DNA from: Bradyrhizobium sp. Ec3.3
Lineage (GTDB): Bacteria > Pseudomonadota > Alphaproteobacteria > Rhizobiales > Xanthobacteraceae
Assembly: GCF_000472925.1 (NCBI RefSeq)
Contig: NZ_AXAS01000006.1
Span: 186,001 to 250,000, forward strand
DNA: 64,000 nt
Direction: 5' to 3'
A program made the translations under genes and the position numbers. Positions 8,038 through 17,264 of the stretch are shown here, piece by piece. Position 1 is the first letter of the stretch, and every line of letters starts with the position of its first letter. Under the pieces are notes generated by a model. That model made no database searches, was not told the origin of the DNA, and worked only from the letters and a program-made list of their open reading frames with translations.

Positions 8038-9231
8038 TTACTTTGTGCGCAAAACCTCGACGCCGGGCAGGGGCTTGCCTTCCATCCATTCAAGAAATGC
8101 GCCACCGGCGGTCGAGACATAGGTGAAATCGGAGCCGACACCAGCCTGGTTGAGCGCCGCGACGGTGTCGCCACCGCCTGCGATCGAGATCAGCTTCTTG
8201 GTTTTGGTGCGTTCGGCGGCGTGCTTGGCGGCCGCCACGGTGCCGCGGTCGAACGGCTGAAGCTCGAAGGCTCCAAGCGGGCCGTTCCAGACCAGCGTTG
8301 CCGCATCGTCGATCGCGGCATGGATGCGCACAACCGATTGCGGGCCGACGTCGAGGATCATGCCATCAGCCGGGATCGCATCGAGCCCGTAGGCATGCGA
8401 GGGCGCATTGGCGGCGAAATGATAGGCGACGGTGGCGTCGACCGGGAGGATGATCGCGCAGTTCGCGGCCTCGGCCTTCTCCATGATGCGCACCGCCGTT
8501 GCGGCGAGATCCTTTTCGGCCAGCGACTTGCCGACCGCAACGCCCTGGGCGTGCAGGAAGGTATTGGCCATGCCGCCGCCGATCACGAGCGCATCGACCT
8601 TGCTGACGAGGTTTTCCAGGAGGTCGATCTTGGTCGAGACCTTGGCGCCGCCGATGATCGCGATGACGGGCTTGGTCGGCGCTTCCAGCGCCTTTTCCAG
8701 CGCATCCAACTCGGCCTGCATGGTGCGGCCGGCATAGGCCGGCAGCTTGTGGCCGAGGCCCTCGGTCGAGGCGTGGGCGCGGTGCGCGGCGGAGAAGGCG
8801 TCATTGACCCAGATGTCGCCGAGCTTTGCCAATTCCGCGACGAAGGTGGGATCGTTCTTCTCTTCCTCTTTGTGGAAGCGGGTATTTTCCAGGCACAGGA
8901 TGTCGCCGTCGTTCAGCGCCGCCACGGCCTTGGCCGCGGGCTCGCCGATGCAATCGTCGGCAAATGCAACCGGCTTCTTCACGACCTTCGACAGCGCTTC
9001 GGCCACCGGCTTGAGCGAGTCCTTGGGGTCGCGTCCCTTCGGCCGGCCGAAATGCGCGAGCAGGATGACCTTGCCGCCCTTGTCGGCGATTTCGGTGATG
9101 GTCGGCGCGACGCGCTCGAGCCGCGTTGCGTCGGTGACGCGCCCGTTGTCCATGGGCACGTTGAGATCGACGCGCAGCAGCACGCGCTTGCCCTTCACGT
9201 CGACGTCGTCGAGGGTGCGAAATCTGGCCAT
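8038..9231 (-). CDS. pgk: Phosphoglycerate kinase
   Basis: A 397-residue kinase that transfers phosphate between 1,3-bisphosphoglycerate and ADP in glycolysis, or the reverse in CO2 fixation. Motifs: [13 protein letters not shown] near residue 17, [11 protein letters not shown] near 55, [17 protein letters not shown] near 195, GGGMANTF near 222 and the nucleotide-binding [11 protein letters not shown] near 352. Met at 9231 ([11 protein letters not shown]) is the usual N terminus; an in-frame Met four codons earlier is less likely. It lies in the gap-small ORF-pgk-cbbA run. Confidence 0.95.
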   Translation of the reverse strand: MARFRTLDDVDVKGKRVLLRVDLNVPMDNGRVTDATRLERVAPTITEIADKGGKVILLAHFGRPKGRDPKDSLKPVAEALSKVVKKPVAFADDCIGEPAAKAVAALNDGDILCLENTRFHKEEEKNDPTFVAELAKLGDIWVNDAFSAAHRAHASTEGLGHKLPAYAGRTMQAELDALEKALEAPTKPVIAIIGGAKVSTKIDLLENLVSKVDALVIGGGMANTFLHAQGVAVGKSLAEKDLAATAVRIMEKAEAANCAIILPVDATVAYHFAANAPSHAYGLDAIPADGMILDVGPQSVVRIHAAIDDAATLVWNGPLGAFELQPFDRGTVAAAKHAAERTKTKKLISIAGGGDTVAALNQAGVGSDFTYVSTAGGAFLEWMEGKPLPGVEVLRTK

Positions 9232-9259
9232 GTTTCTGATCACTCGTTAACTGGCGACG

Positions 9260-9388
9260 TTACGGCGCATCGCGCTCAGGTGGATTGCCTTCCTGCCTGG
9301 TCGTTACCTTGCTTCCCTGGCGCATGCCGTACGCGATCAATGCGAACAGCAGGATGACGCCAGGAATTCCGATCCAGGCAGGAAGCAT
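9260..9388 (-). CDS. 42-residue single-pass membrane protein between gap and pgk
   Basis: A short gene: ATG at 9388, stop TAA at 9262-9260, nine bases after the gap stop, with a GGGAG ribosome site directly upstream. The product begins MLPAWIGIPGVILLFALIAY, one membrane helix of about 18 residues, followed by a basic and polar tail (GMRQGSKVTTRQEGNPPERDAP). The signs that it is real are the tight fit in the operon, the ribosome site and the typical small-membrane-protein design. It could tether or regulate a glycolytic enzyme, but there is no direct evidence of function. Confidence 0.7.
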   Translation of the reverse strand: MLPAWIGIPGVILLFALIAYGMRQGSKVTTRQEGNPPERDAP

Positions 9389-9397
9389 CGCGCTCCC

Positions 9398-10405
9398 TTA
9401 GATCACCTTGCTCATCGCAACGGCGGTGTCCGCCATGCGGTTCGAGAAACCCCACTCGTTGTCGTACCAGGACATCACGCGCACCAGCGTGCCGTTCTGC
9501 ACCTTGGTCTGGTCCTCGTGGAACGTGGAGGAGTGCGGGTCGTGGTTGAAGTCGATCGAGACGTTCGGTGCCGTGGTGTAGCCGAGGATGCCCTTGAGCT
9601 GCTGCTCGGAGGCGCGCTTCATCGCCGCGTTGACTTCCTTGGCGTCGGTGGCGCGCTTGGCGACGATCTTGAGGTCGACGACCGAGACGTTCGGGGTCGG
9701 CACGCGGATCGCGACGCCGTCGAGCTTGCCCTTCAGCTCCGGCAGCACGAGGCCGATCGCCTTCGCAGCGCCCGTCGAGGTCGGGATCATCGACATCGCC
9801 GCGGCGCGGCCGCGGTAGAGATCCTTGTGCAGCGTGTCCAGCGTCGGCTGGTCGCCGGTGTAGGCGTGGATCGTCGTCATGAAGCCCGTCTCGATGCCGA
9901 CAAGGTCGTTCAGCACCTTGGCGATCGGGGCCAGGCAGTTGGTGGTGCAGGAGCCGTTCGAGACGACCAGATGATTCTTCGTCAGCGTGTCGTGGTTGAC
10001 ACCGTAGACGATGGTTGCGTCGGCGCCGTCGGCGGGTGCGGAGACCAGCACGCGCTTGGCGCCGGCGGTCAGATGCAAGGCGGCCTTGTCCTTCGAGGTG
10101 AAGATGCCGGTGCACTCCATCGCGATGTCGACGCCGAGATCTTTCCAGGGCAGCTTCGAAGGATCGCGCTCGGCGGTCACCTTGATCTTGCCGTTGCCGA
10201 GATTGATCGTATCGCCGTCGACGGTCACGGTTCCCGGGAAGCGGCCGTGCACGGAGTCGAAGCGGAGCAGATGCGCGTTGGTCTCGACCGGTCCGAGATC
10301 ATTGATGGCGACCACCTCGACGTCCTTGCGGCCGGACTCCGCGATGGCGCGCAGGATGTTGCGGCCGATGCGGCCAAAACCGTTAATTGCAACGCGGACT
10401 GCCAT
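9398..10405 (-). CDS. gap: Glyceraldehyde-3-phosphate dehydrogenase, type I
   Basis: A 335-residue NAD(P)-dependent dehydrogenase of central carbon metabolism. Motifs: the nucleotide-binding start [15 protein letters not shown], the catalytic [13 protein letters not shown] with the active cysteine near residue 154, and the closing block [16 protein letters not shown]. Residue 34, the cofactor-specificity position, lies in [19 protein letters not shown], which has Asp and so suggests NAD preference. It sits between tkt and the small membrane ORF on the minus strand. The gap to tkt (10406-10552) contains a CGCCCGG / CCGGGCG hairpin at 10481-10499. Confidence 0.96.
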   Translation of the reverse strand: MAVRVAINGFGRIGRNILRAIAESGRKDVEVVAINDLGPVETNAHLLRFDSVHGRFPGTVTVDGDTINLGNGKIKVTAERDPSKLPWKDLGVDIAMECTGIFTSKDKAALHLTAGAKRVLVSAPADGADATIVYGVNHDTLTKNHLVVSNGSCTTNCLAPIAKVLNDLVGIETGFMTTIHAYTGDQPTLDTLHKDLYRGRAAAMSMIPTSTGAAKAIGLVLPELKGKLDGVAIRVPTPNVSVVDLKIVAKRATDAKEVNAAMKRASEQQLKGILGYTTAPNVSIDFNHDPHSSTFHEDQTKVQNGTLVRVMSWYDNEWGFSNRMADTAVAMSKVI

Positions 10406-10480
10406 CTTTCGTCTCCTTCAATGACCGTTGTCATCCCGCGGAACGCTAGCTAGCGCGCCTGCGAGGGTTTTTAGGGCGGA

Positions 10481-10499
10481 CGCCCGGTTCGGCCGGGCG
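10481..10499. terminator. Hairpin between tkt and gap
   Basis: CGCCCGG, loop TTCGG, CCGGGCG. It has no T-run on the minus strand, so it is more likely an intercistronic processing or stability hairpin than a full terminator. Confidence 0.35.
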
Positions 10500-10552
10500 G
10501 TACTTGATCATATGGGGAGCTTGGTAGTCCTTTTTTCCGGCAAGCTCAACTC

Positions 10553-12535
10553 TCAGGAAATGCGCTTCAGGACAGCGTTAACTGCAGCCTCGGCGGTAAT
10601 TCCAAAGTGCTTGAAAAGGTCCTTGGCAGGCGCGCTCGCGCCGAAGGAATGCATGCCGATAAATTCGCCATCCTGGCCGATCACGGCATCCCAGCCCCAG
10701 CGGACCGCGGCCTCGATCGCGACCTTGACCGGCGCGTTGCCGATGATGGCGGCACGCTTCGCCTCTGGTTGCGCTAACAAGAGCTCGAGCGAGGGCACCG
10801 AGACCACCCGCGTCGGGATGCCGCGCTCGGCGAGCTGCTTTTGGGCGGCGACCGCGATCTCGACCTCGGAGCCCGAGGCGAACAGCGTCGCCTTGGCCTC
10901 GCCTTGGGCGGCGACCAGCTCGTAGGCGCCGTACTGGCAGGGGTTCTCGTTCGCGGAGCTGCGGAGCTGCGGCAGGTTCTGGCGCGTCAGTGCGAGCACC
11001 GTCGGACCGTCGATACGGTTCAGCGCCAGCTCCCAGCACTCGGCGACCTCGATGGAGTCGCAGGGGCGCAACACGCGCATGTTCGGAATCGCGCGCAGCG
11101 CGGCGAGATGCTCGACCGGCTGATGGGTCGGGCCGTCTTCGCCAAGCCCGATGGAATCGTGGGTCATGACGTAGACGACGCCCGCGCCCATCAACGCGGC
11201 AATCCGCATCGCAGGCCGCGCGTAATCCGTGAACACCAGGAAGGTCGCGCCGTTCGGCGCGAAGCCGCCGTGCAGGAAGATGCCGTTCATCGCGGCGCAC
11301 ATGCCGTGCTCGCGAATGCCGTAATGGATGAAGCGGCCCTTCGGTGTCTTGGCGGAGAAGGCGATCGCCGACTTCGCCTTGTTGTTGTTGGAGCCGGTGA
11401 GGTCGGCCGAACCCGCCAAAAATTCCATCGGCATCGCGGCGGCGATCGCCTCGATCGCGGCTTCCGAGGATTTGCGCGTCGCGACGTTGAGTGGATTTTC
11501 CAGAAGGCTCTTCTTGTGCGCCTTCAGCGCCTTCGCGAGTGAGGCGGGGCGCTCATGGCGCAGGCGGCGCTCGAACTCGGCGCGCTTGCGGCTGCCGAGC
11601 TCACCAATCCGCGCTTCCCACTCCTGCCGTGCGGCCGCGCCACGGCTGCCAGCCGCGCGCCAGGCCTTGAGCACGTCGTCGGGCACCGAGAACGGCTCGA
11701 GCGAGATGCCAAGATTTTCCTTGGCGGCCTTCAGCTCGTCGGCGCCAAGCGCCTCGCCATGCACCTTCGCGGTACCGGCCTTATGCGGCGCGCCATAGCC
11801 GATGGTGGTGCGGCAGGCGATCAGCGTTGGCTTGTTGGATTTTTTTGCGCGCGTGATAGCGGCGGTGATTGCGGCCTGGTCCTGGCCGTCGATCTTCTCG
11901 GCGGCCCAGCCCGCCGACTTGAAGCGCTTCACCTGGTCGACCGAGTCTGCGATCGAGGTCGGGCCGTCGATCGAGATGCCGTTGTCGTCATAGAGCACGA
12001 TCAGCTTATTGAGCTTCCAGTGTCCGGCCATGGCGATGGCTTCCTGCGACACGCCTTCCATCAGGTCGCCGTCGGAGGCGAGCACGTAGGTGTGGTGATC
12101 GACGATCTTCTTGCCGAACTCCGCCGCGAGCATTTTCTCGGCGAGCGCCATGCCGACTGCGGTGGAAATGCCCTGGCCGAGCGGGCCGGTGGTGGTCTCG
12201 ATGCCCTTGGTGTGAAAGTTCTCGGGGTGGCCGGGGGTCAGCGATCCCAGCTGGCGGAAGTGTCTGAGCTGGTCCACCGTCATGTCCGGATTGCCGGTCA
12301 GGAACAGCAGCGAATAGAGCAGCATCGAGCCGTGGCCGGCCGACAGCACGAAGCGGTCGCGGTCGGGCCAGGCGGGTGCCTGGGCGTCGAATTTCAGGAA
12401 CTGCGTGAACAGGACGGTCGCGATGTCGGCGGCTCCCATCGGCAGGCCGGGATGGCCGGACTTAGCCCTCTCGACCGCGTCCATCGAGAGCCCGCGGATC
12501 GCATTGGCCATACGGGTGGGATCGACCTGCGTCAT
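10553..12535 (-). CDS. tkt: Transketolase
   Basis: A 660-residue thiamine-diphosphate enzyme that moves two-carbon units between sugar phosphates in the pentose phosphate and Calvin pathways. Domains: the N-terminal ThDP domain with [13 protein letters not shown] near residue 25, [17 protein letters not shown] near 66 and the metal/ThDP motif [14 protein letters not shown] near 155; the pyrimidine-binding domain with [11 protein letters not shown] near 405; and a C-terminal domain. Met at 12535 is the expected start, although the frame stays open upstream to 12886. It is the first gene of the minus-strand tkt-gap-pgk-cbbA-fbaB string. Confidence 0.95.
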   Translation of the reverse strand: MTQVDPTRMANAIRGLSMDAVERAKSGHPGLPMGAADIATVLFTQFLKFDAQAPAWPDRDRFVLSAGHGSMLLYSLLFLTGNPDMTVDQLRHFRQLGSLTPGHPENFHTKGIETTTGPLGQGISTAVGMALAEKMLAAEFGKKIVDHHTYVLASDGDLMEGVSQEAIAMAGHWKLNKLIVLYDDNGISIDGPTSIADSVDQVKRFKSAGWAAEKIDGQDQAAITAAITRAKKSNKPTLIACRTTIGYGAPHKAGTAKVHGEALGADELKAAKENLGISLEPFSVPDDVLKAWRAAGSRGAAARQEWEARIGELGSRKRAEFERRLRHERPASLAKALKAHKKSLLENPLNVATRKSSEAAIEAIAAAMPMEFLAGSADLTGSNNNKAKSAIAFSAKTPKGRFIHYGIREHGMCAAMNGIFLHGGFAPNGATFLVFTDYARPAMRIAALMGAGVVYVMTHDSIGLGEDGPTHQPVEHLAALRAIPNMRVLRPCDSIEVAECWELALNRIDGPTVLALTRQNLPQLRSSANENPCQYGAYELVAAQGEAKATLFASGSEVEIAVAAQKQLAERGIPTRVVSVPSLELLLAQPEAKRAAIIGNAPVKVAIEAAVRWGWDAVIGQDGEFIGMHSFGASAPAKDLFKHFGITAEAAVNAVLKRIS

Positions 12536-12906
12536 GTCTGAAATCCGTCTGAAATGAGGCGCTTGGTGGCGGTGTACGCCCGCGCGGGAAGGAGCCTTTC
12601 GGCCGCTGGAAGGTCGGGGGCTGGATAGCATCTCGGTTCCGGGAGTCCAAGGCAATCGAACGTCATCCCCGGGCGAAAAGTTGCTCCAAGCGCGATCGGG
12701 AAAAGCCCCAACGGTGGTCGCGCGCGACAGGAACCTGTCGGGGCGGGACGCCCGATCCCGATCTATCGGTGCATAGTTTTGCCGCGGCGTTGCGCTTCGC
12801 TTCCCTGCCACGTAAATTTCTGCTTCTAAGCGCTTGCCGAACCGAGTCTTTTGCCGAGCGGCAAGTCCTGGTGAAAAGGCCAACACAAGGGTCCGCCGCT
12901 GACTGC
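12536..12906. other. Divergent intergenic region, tkt / DUF4164
   Basis: 371 bases separate tkt (minus) and the DUF4164 gene (plus). Frames stay open but show no family features. It must hold promoters for both sides, but I cannot place a convincing -35/-10 pair. A TGTCGG at 12736 was considered as an ECF site and rejected. Confidence 0.5.
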
Positions 12907-13227
12907 ATGAGCGATCGCGCTGCCAACAGTTCCGCCATGACGGAGTCCGCCGCCGTCGAGATCGAGATCGCGACCCGGAGACTCACGTCGGCGCTCGACG
13001 CGCTGGAGAGCGCGGTCGAACGACGGCGCGATGCCGATCGCGACGAGAACGAGCTCGCGACGCGCATCCAGGCGCTGGGCACGGACCGCTCGCGACTCGC
13101 CGACGAGCTCGACGGTGCGCTGATGAAGGCGCGCAAGCTCGAGCGCACCAATCGCGAAATTTCCGATCGGCTGGATTCCGCGATCGTCACGATACGTTCG
13201 GTGCTCGATACCGGAGAGGACGGATGA
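12907..13227 (+). CDS. DUF4164 family coiled-coil protein
   Basis: A 106-residue protein that is almost all charged heptad-type helix ([20 protein letters not shown], then [20 protein letters not shown]). It is the DUF4164-type partner gene found directly before zapA in alphaproteobacteria. The ATG at 12907 was chosen; a longer reading from 12769 adds an unlikely N terminus. Its last codons overlap the zapA start by four bases (ATGA), so the two are translationally coupled. By context and coiled-coil form, a role at the division ring together with ZapA is plausible but inferred. Confidence 0.8.
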   Translation: MSDRAANSSAMTESAAVEIEIATRRLTSALDALESAVERRRDADRDENELATRIQALGTDRSRLADELDGALMKARKLERTNREISDRLDSAIVTIRSVLDTGEDG

Positions 13228-13607
13228 GCCACATCAACGTCACCATCAACGGCCGGCAATATCGCATGGCCTGCGAGGAAGGGCAGGAGGTGCGGCTGTT
13301 GAAGCTCGCCGAAGGCCTGGAGTCGCGGATCCAGAACCTGCGCGGAAAATTCGGCGAGATTGGTGACGCGCGGCTCACCGTGATGGCGGCACTCACCGCA
13401 TGCGACGAGCTGGTCGATGCCGGCAACCGCATCCGGACGCTGGAAGCCGAGGTGAACGAGCTGCGGGATTTCCGCAATGCCGCCGCCGAGCGCGCCCGGA
13501 TGACGCAGACCGCGGTGGTCAATGCGCTGAACGCCGCAGCCGAGCGCATCGAGAAATCGACCCAGGTCCTGAACCGGACCGTCGGCAACGGGATTGCGAT
13601 CGGTTGA
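13224..13607 (+). CDS. zapA: Cell division protein ZapA
   Basis: A 127-residue ZapA. The N-terminal globular part ([20 protein letters not shown], then EEVRLLKLAEGLE-type sequence) is followed by a long coiled coil (CDELVDAGNRIRTLEAEVNEL). ZapA binds FtsZ filaments and bundles them at midcell. The start overlaps the DUF4164 stop. Downstream is the 6S RNA gene, the usual order in alphaproteobacteria. Confidence 0.9.
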   Translation: MSHINVTINGRQYRMACEEGQEVRLLKLAEGLESRIQNLRGKFGEIGDARLTVMAALTACDELVDAGNRIRTLEAEVNELRDFRNAAAERARMTQTAVVNALNAAAERIEKSTQVLNRTVGNGIAIG

Positions 13608-13685
13608 CGAAGGAGCGGGCTGGCGATTCGTCAGCGTCGTTGCTAGATTGCGTCAAGCGAAGCTGCGACGCGCGTCAGGAGCCAT

Positions 13686-13825
13686 ATATCCCCGGGGCCT
13701 TATCGATCCTTTAGGGAACTGTCCCTGGCCGGGCCCGTGGGCTCGGACATATGGTGCCCACCTACTTTCGTAGGGAACTCCGGGATCGAGTGCTTCAACG
13801 GCGTTTGCGGCTTCGCGCTTTTGTT
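13686..13825 (+). ncRNA. ssrS: 6S RNA
   Basis: It lies between zapA and the 5-formyl-THF cyclo-ligase gene, the standard 6S RNA location. A closing stem pairs TCGATCC (13703-13709) with GGATCGA (13783-13789). An apical stem pairs GTGGGC (13737-13742) with GCCCAC (13756-13761). Between them lies the open central region that mimics a melted promoter. The 3' part ends GTGCTTCAACGGCG, followed by a GC hairpin and TTTTGTTT near 13818. The ends are approximate. 6S RNA binds the sigma70 holoenzyme in stationary phase. Confidence 0.7.
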
Positions 13826-13887
13826 TGCCTGGTTTGTGCCTGTCTAATTTGCGTCCCCGACACACTTGCGGTTGAATTTAGTCTCGG

Positions 13888-13989
13888 TGTCATGCCCCGC
13901 GAAAGCGGGGCATCCAGTACGCCGCGCTGTCGAGGTTCATGCTCTGGCGTCTCTGGAATACTGGATCGCCCGCCTTCGCGGGCGATGAC
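13888..13989. repeat. Palindromic dispersed repeat (long copy)
   Basis: It has a CCCCGC...GCGGGG hairpin (13895-13911), a spacer, then tctggaatactggatc and a second hairpin CGCCCGC...GCGGGCG (13968-13985). It shares its second half with 2782-2826. It separates 6S RNA from the cyclo-ligase gene and may act as a transcription or processing boundary. Confidence 0.65.
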
Positions 13990-14023
13990 GGCAGAACAAG
14001 GTTCTGCCTCAGGGAAAACGCTG

Positions 14024-14620
14024 ATGACCAACTCAAAAGCCGAACTCCGTGCCAAGGCTCTCGCCAAGCGCGATGCGCTCAGCGAAAAGAAGCGCACTGC
14101 TGCCGCCGCAAAGCTCGGCAAGCGCGGCCTGCCGTTCGAGATCGTACCCGGCAGCATCGTCTCCGGCTATTCGCCGATCCGCAGCGAGATCGATCCGGTG
14201 CCCCTGATGCAGAAGCTCGCGGCCGAAGGCGCGCGGCTGGCGCTGCCTTGCGTCACGACGCGCGGCAAGTCATTGATCTTCCGCATCTGGCATCCGAGCG
14301 ACCGGCTGATGCTCGGCCCGCTCGGCATTCCCGAGCCGTCGCCGGCGGCGGCCGAGGTCATCCCCGACATCATGCTGACGCCGCTTGCCGCGTTCGACCG
14401 TCTCGGCCACCGCATCGGCTATGGCGCGGGACATTACGATTTCACCTTCGCGCATTTGCGCAAGACCAAGCATGTCGTCGGCATCGGGCTCGCCTTTGCG
14501 GCGCAGGAGATCGATGCTGTTCCCGCACTATCGCACGACGTCGCGCTGGATTATGTGCTAACGGAAACCGACGTGTTCGATTTCCGGAGTTCTGAAGTTG
14601 CGCATTCTCTTCGTGGGTGA
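14024..14620 (+). CDS. 5-formyltetrahydrofolate cyclo-ligase
   Basis: A 198-residue enzyme that converts 5-formyl-THF to 5,10-methenyl-THF with ATP. The N-terminal basic helix is KAELRAKALAKRDALS. The C-terminal signature DRLGHRIGYGAGHYDFTFAHLR near residue 130 corresponds to the family GxGGGYYDR loop. Met at 14024 is preferred; the frame is open through the repeat and 6S RNA upstream, which cannot be coding. Its last 23 bases overlap the next gene, so the two are coupled. Adjacency to 6S RNA is conserved in many proteobacteria. Confidence 0.9.
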   Translation: MTNSKAELRAKALAKRDALSEKKRTAAAAKLGKRGLPFEIVPGSIVSGYSPIRSEIDPVPLMQKLAAEGARLALPCVTTRGKSLIFRIWHPSDRLMLGPLGIPEPSPAAAEVIPDIMLTPLAAFDRLGHRIGYGAGHYDFTFAHLRKTKHVVGIGLAFAAQEIDAVPALSHDVALDYVLTETDVFDFRSSEVAHSLRG

Positions 14621-15422
14621 CGTCGTCGGCCGGGCCGGCCGCGCGGCGATCGCCGAGCACCTGCCCAACATGGTCCGTGACTGGTCGCTCGATTTCGTCG
14701 TCGTCAACGGTGAAAATTCCGCCGGTGGATTCGGCATCACGGAAGCGATCTATCAGGAGCTGCTCGACGCCGGCGCCGATGCGGTCACGCTCGGCAACCA
14801 TTCCTGGGACCAGCGCGAGGCGCTGGTGTTCATCGAGCGCGCCGAGCGCCTGGTGCGGCCGGCGAACTATCCGCGCGGCACGCCGGGTCGCGGCGCCGCT
14901 CTGGTCGAGACGAAGAACGGCCGTCATGCGCTCGTCGTCAACGCGCTGGGCCGCGTCTTCATGACGCCGTTCGACGATCCCTTCGCGGCGATCGAGCGCG
15001 AGCTCGGCGCCTGTCCCCTGCGCGAGGCGGCGGATGCGATCGTGGTCGATTTCCATTGCGAGGCGACCAGCGAGAAGCAGGGCATCGGCTTCTTCTGCGA
15101 CGGCCGCGCCAGCCTCGTCGTCGGTACGCATACGCATGTGCCGACCGCCGATCACCAGATCCTCCCCGGCGGCACCGCCTACATGACCGATGCCGGCATG
15201 ACCGGCGACTACGATTCGATCATCGGCATGCAAAAGGAAGAGCCGCTGCGCCGTTTCACCTCCGGCATCCCCTCCGGCCGTTTCGAGCCGGCGATGGGCA
15301 CGGCGACGCTGAGCGGGGTCGCGGTGGAGACGGATGATGCAACAGGGCTCGCGCTGAAGATTGCGCCGGTGCGCGCAGGTGGTCGGCTCGAGCCGGCGAC
15401 GCCGAGGTTCTGGTTGAGTTAG
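14598..15422 (+). CDS. TIGR00282 (YmdB-like) metallophosphoesterase
   Basis: A 274-residue di-metal phosphoesterase. Metal-site motifs in order: LFVGDVVGRAGR near residue 4, VVNGENSAGGFGIT near 36, TLGNHSWDQREAL near 63, VDFHCEATSEKQ near 150 and VVGTHTHVPTADHQ near 174. Bacterial members have 2',3'-cyclic nucleotide phosphodiesterase activity. The start is TTG at 14598, with GGAG at 14586-14589; it overlaps the upstream gene by 23 bases. The two genes therefore form one unit. Confidence 0.9.
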   Translation: MRILFVGDVVGRAGRAAIAEHLPNMVRDWSLDFVVVNGENSAGGFGITEAIYQELLDAGADAVTLGNHSWDQREALVFIERAERLVRPANYPRGTPGRGAALVETKNGRHALVVNALGRVFMTPFDDPFAAIERELGACPLREAADAIVVDFHCEATSEKQGIGFFCDGRASLVVGTHTHVPTADHQILPGGTAYMTDAGMTGDYDSIIGMQKEEPLRRFTSGIPSGRFEPAMGTATLSGVAVETDDATGLALKIAPVRAGGRLEPATPRFWLS

Positions 15423-15448
15423 AAATCTAGCGCGGCACTGACGCTGCA

Positions 15449-15600
15449 CCCTCTCCCCTTGCGGGAGAGGGTGGCTTCGATGCGAAGCATCGAAGCCGGG
15501 TGAGGAGGTCTATCCGCGAGTCACTCTCTCGCAGTGTACCTTGCGGAAGCAACCCCTCATCCGGCGCTTCGCGCCACCTTCTCCCGCAAGGGGAGAAGGG
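15449..15600. repeat. Pair of inverted CTCCCCTTGCGGGAG repeats
   Basis: The forward copy CCCTCTCCCCTTGCGGGAG is at 15449 and an inverted copy CTTCTCCCGCAAGGGGAGAAG at 15579. Between them is a CTTCGATGC / GCATCGAAG hairpin (15475-15494). It lies between two convergent genes and can act as a bidirectional terminator. Confidence 0.7.
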
Positions 15601-15616
15601 ACAGCAGCGCGCGGCT

Positions 15617-17041
15617 TCACTCCTGCCGGAATCCCATCCGGAAGGCGCCCCAGTGCTTGCCCTTCACGATGATCGGCGAGGACAGATCCTTCATCAGCAC
15701 GAATTGGCCGCCGCCCATGTCGCGGCGGTAGGTCTGCAGCAGGAACGGCTTTGTGTTCGCCGCGACCTTCCTCACCGCGCGGTCGTTGAACAGGCGGCGG
15801 TTGCGGCAATTGGCGTTGTTCCAGACGGGGTCCTTGCCCTGCGGCAGGCGATAGTTCGGATTGTGGGTCGGCAGATAGCCGCCCTTCGCCCAGGCGACGC
15901 AGAACACGATGCGCGGGTCCGACTTCTGGATCGGGTCCTGGATCGCCGGCAGAACGCGGTCGGTAAAGTCGACGTAGCTGGTGAGAAATTGCTTGGGATC
16001 GGTGCCGGGAATCTCGCGATATGTCTCGTCCATGAGCTGATTGAGCGTGATCTCGCCGCGGTCGATCGCCGCATCGAACTCGGCTGAGATGCGCCTGGCG
16101 GTGTCGACGACGACGCTGATCAGCGGCGCGTCCGACGTCTCCACGCCGCTGTCGGCGATCAGCGCGATCAGGCCCTCGGAGGTGTCGAGCAGCTTTGCCA
16201 CCCGCTCGTCGGCATTCCTGAGATCGCGCGAGGAGAGGTCGACGCCCTTGGCGAGCTCGCTGAGCTCCGAGATCACGGTGTCGCAATGGCCGAGATTGGA
16301 GGTCGCGGCGCGCGCGACGCTGTCGATCTCCGCGCCCACGGAGGCAAAGCCCTGCTGCACGCGCGTGATGATGCGGGAGATCTGCTGCGCGCCGTCGCCG
16401 GCGTTCTTCGCGCGCAGCGAGGCATCGCCGCTTTCGCCGATCAGGCTGCCGATCTGGCCGTCGAGATCGCGCACGGTATCCGCGATCTGTTGCGTGGCCT
16501 GCCGGGTCGCTTCCGCAAGGCTCTTCACCTCGCTCGCCACGACGGCGAAGCCGCGGCCGGCGCTGCCGGCGCGCGCCGCCTCGATCGTGGCGTTGAGCGC
16601 GAGCAGGTTGGTCTGCTTCGCAATCGCCTCGATCGAGCCGGAGACCTTGGCGACCTGGCTCAGTGCCGAGCCGACCGCGGCGAGCCGCGCCTCGATGCGA
16701 GCGACGGCTGCGACAAGCTCGGAGATGTGGCCAACCGCGGTCTCGACCACGTCGCGCGACTGCGCGATCTCGCCGACCGCGGTGGATGTCGTCGATTGCA
16801 CCGCCTGCGACGCATTGGCGATCTCGCGATTGGCCGAGACCATCGTCTCTGCCGTCTTCTGCAGATGGTGGAACCGCTCCGACTGGCTGGCAACGCGATT
16901 GGCGACCTCCTGGACGTTGCCGGCGATGTCGGCGAGCTCAACCCCGAGGCCGCCGATGCGATCGGCGAGCTGGTCTATGAGGCGTTCGGCCAGCGTCCGG
17001 TTGGATGACGTGTCCATGACTGCACGCTGCACGACGGACAT
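15617..17041 (-). CDS. Soluble methyl-accepting chemotaxis protein, signalling domain first
   Basis: A 474-residue receptor with no membrane segment. The first 330 residues are coiled coil with the highly conserved hairpin tip [20 protein letters not shown] near residue 140 and [16 protein letters not shown] after it, the site that contacts CheA and CheW. The last 145 residues form a separate domain with [27 protein letters not shown] and [11 protein letters not shown]. The neighbouring receptor at 17262 has the same C-terminal domain. Having the sensor after the signalling part is the reverse of the usual order. The ligand is unknown; a cytoplasmic signal is likely. The two receptor genes are in tandem, separated by a repeat. 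Confidence 0.88.
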   Translation of the reverse strand: MSVVQRAVMDTSSNRTLAERLIDQLADRIGGLGVELADIAGNVQEVANRVASQSERFHHLQKTAETMVSANREIANASQAVQSTTSTAVGEIAQSRDVVETAVGHISELVAAVARIEARLAAVGSALSQVAKVSGSIEAIAKQTNLLALNATIEAARAGSAGRGFAVVASEVKSLAEATRQATQQIADTVRDLDGQIGSLIGESGDASLRAKNAGDGAQQISRIITRVQQGFASVGAEIDSVARAATSNLGHCDTVISELSELAKGVDLSSRDLRNADERVAKLLDTSEGLIALIADSGVETSDAPLISVVVDTARRISAEFDAAIDRGEITLNQLMDETYREIPGTDPKQFLTSYVDFTDRVLPAIQDPIQKSDPRIVFCVAWAKGGYLPTHNPNYRLPQGKDPVWNNANCRNRRLFNDRAVRKVAANTKPFLLQTYRRDMGGGQFVLMKDLSSPIIVKGKHWGAFRMGFRQE

Positions 17042-17161
17042 ATTCGAACTTCCTCCAGCCGGAGTCGACTATCGACTCACAAACGGCATTCCCATTCCCA
17101 TTTCAAAGCGTGATTCGTTTTAATGCTGATTCGCGCTTTGCCGTCTTGCCTGAGCGTGCAC

Positions 17162-17264
17162 TAAAGCGCGATGAGATTTGGATGAACCGTCATCGCGCTT
17201 TAGGTTGTTGTTTGTGCATGATCTTTTCGGAAAACCGCTTCACACTTTTCCAGATCATGCTTTA
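17162..17264. repeat. Dispersed double-hairpin repeat, copy 2
   Basis: The same two-hairpin element as at 3672-3774: AAAGCGCGATGA with TCATCGCGCTTT, and GCATGATCTTTTC with its partner. Its last bases contain the stop codon of the downstream-lying receptor gene at 17262. Confidence 0.85.

Noticed and set aside
6790..9357. 855-codon plus-strand open frame across the aldolase and pgk genes
   Set aside because: It is antisense to well-recognised enzymes and rich in Arg/Gly/His/Asp as expected for a high-GC shadow frame.
12736..12764. TGTCGG-N17-CGATCT resembling the ECF sites
   Set aside because: The -10 element lacks CGTC, and the next gene start is about 140 bases away; a chance match is likely.
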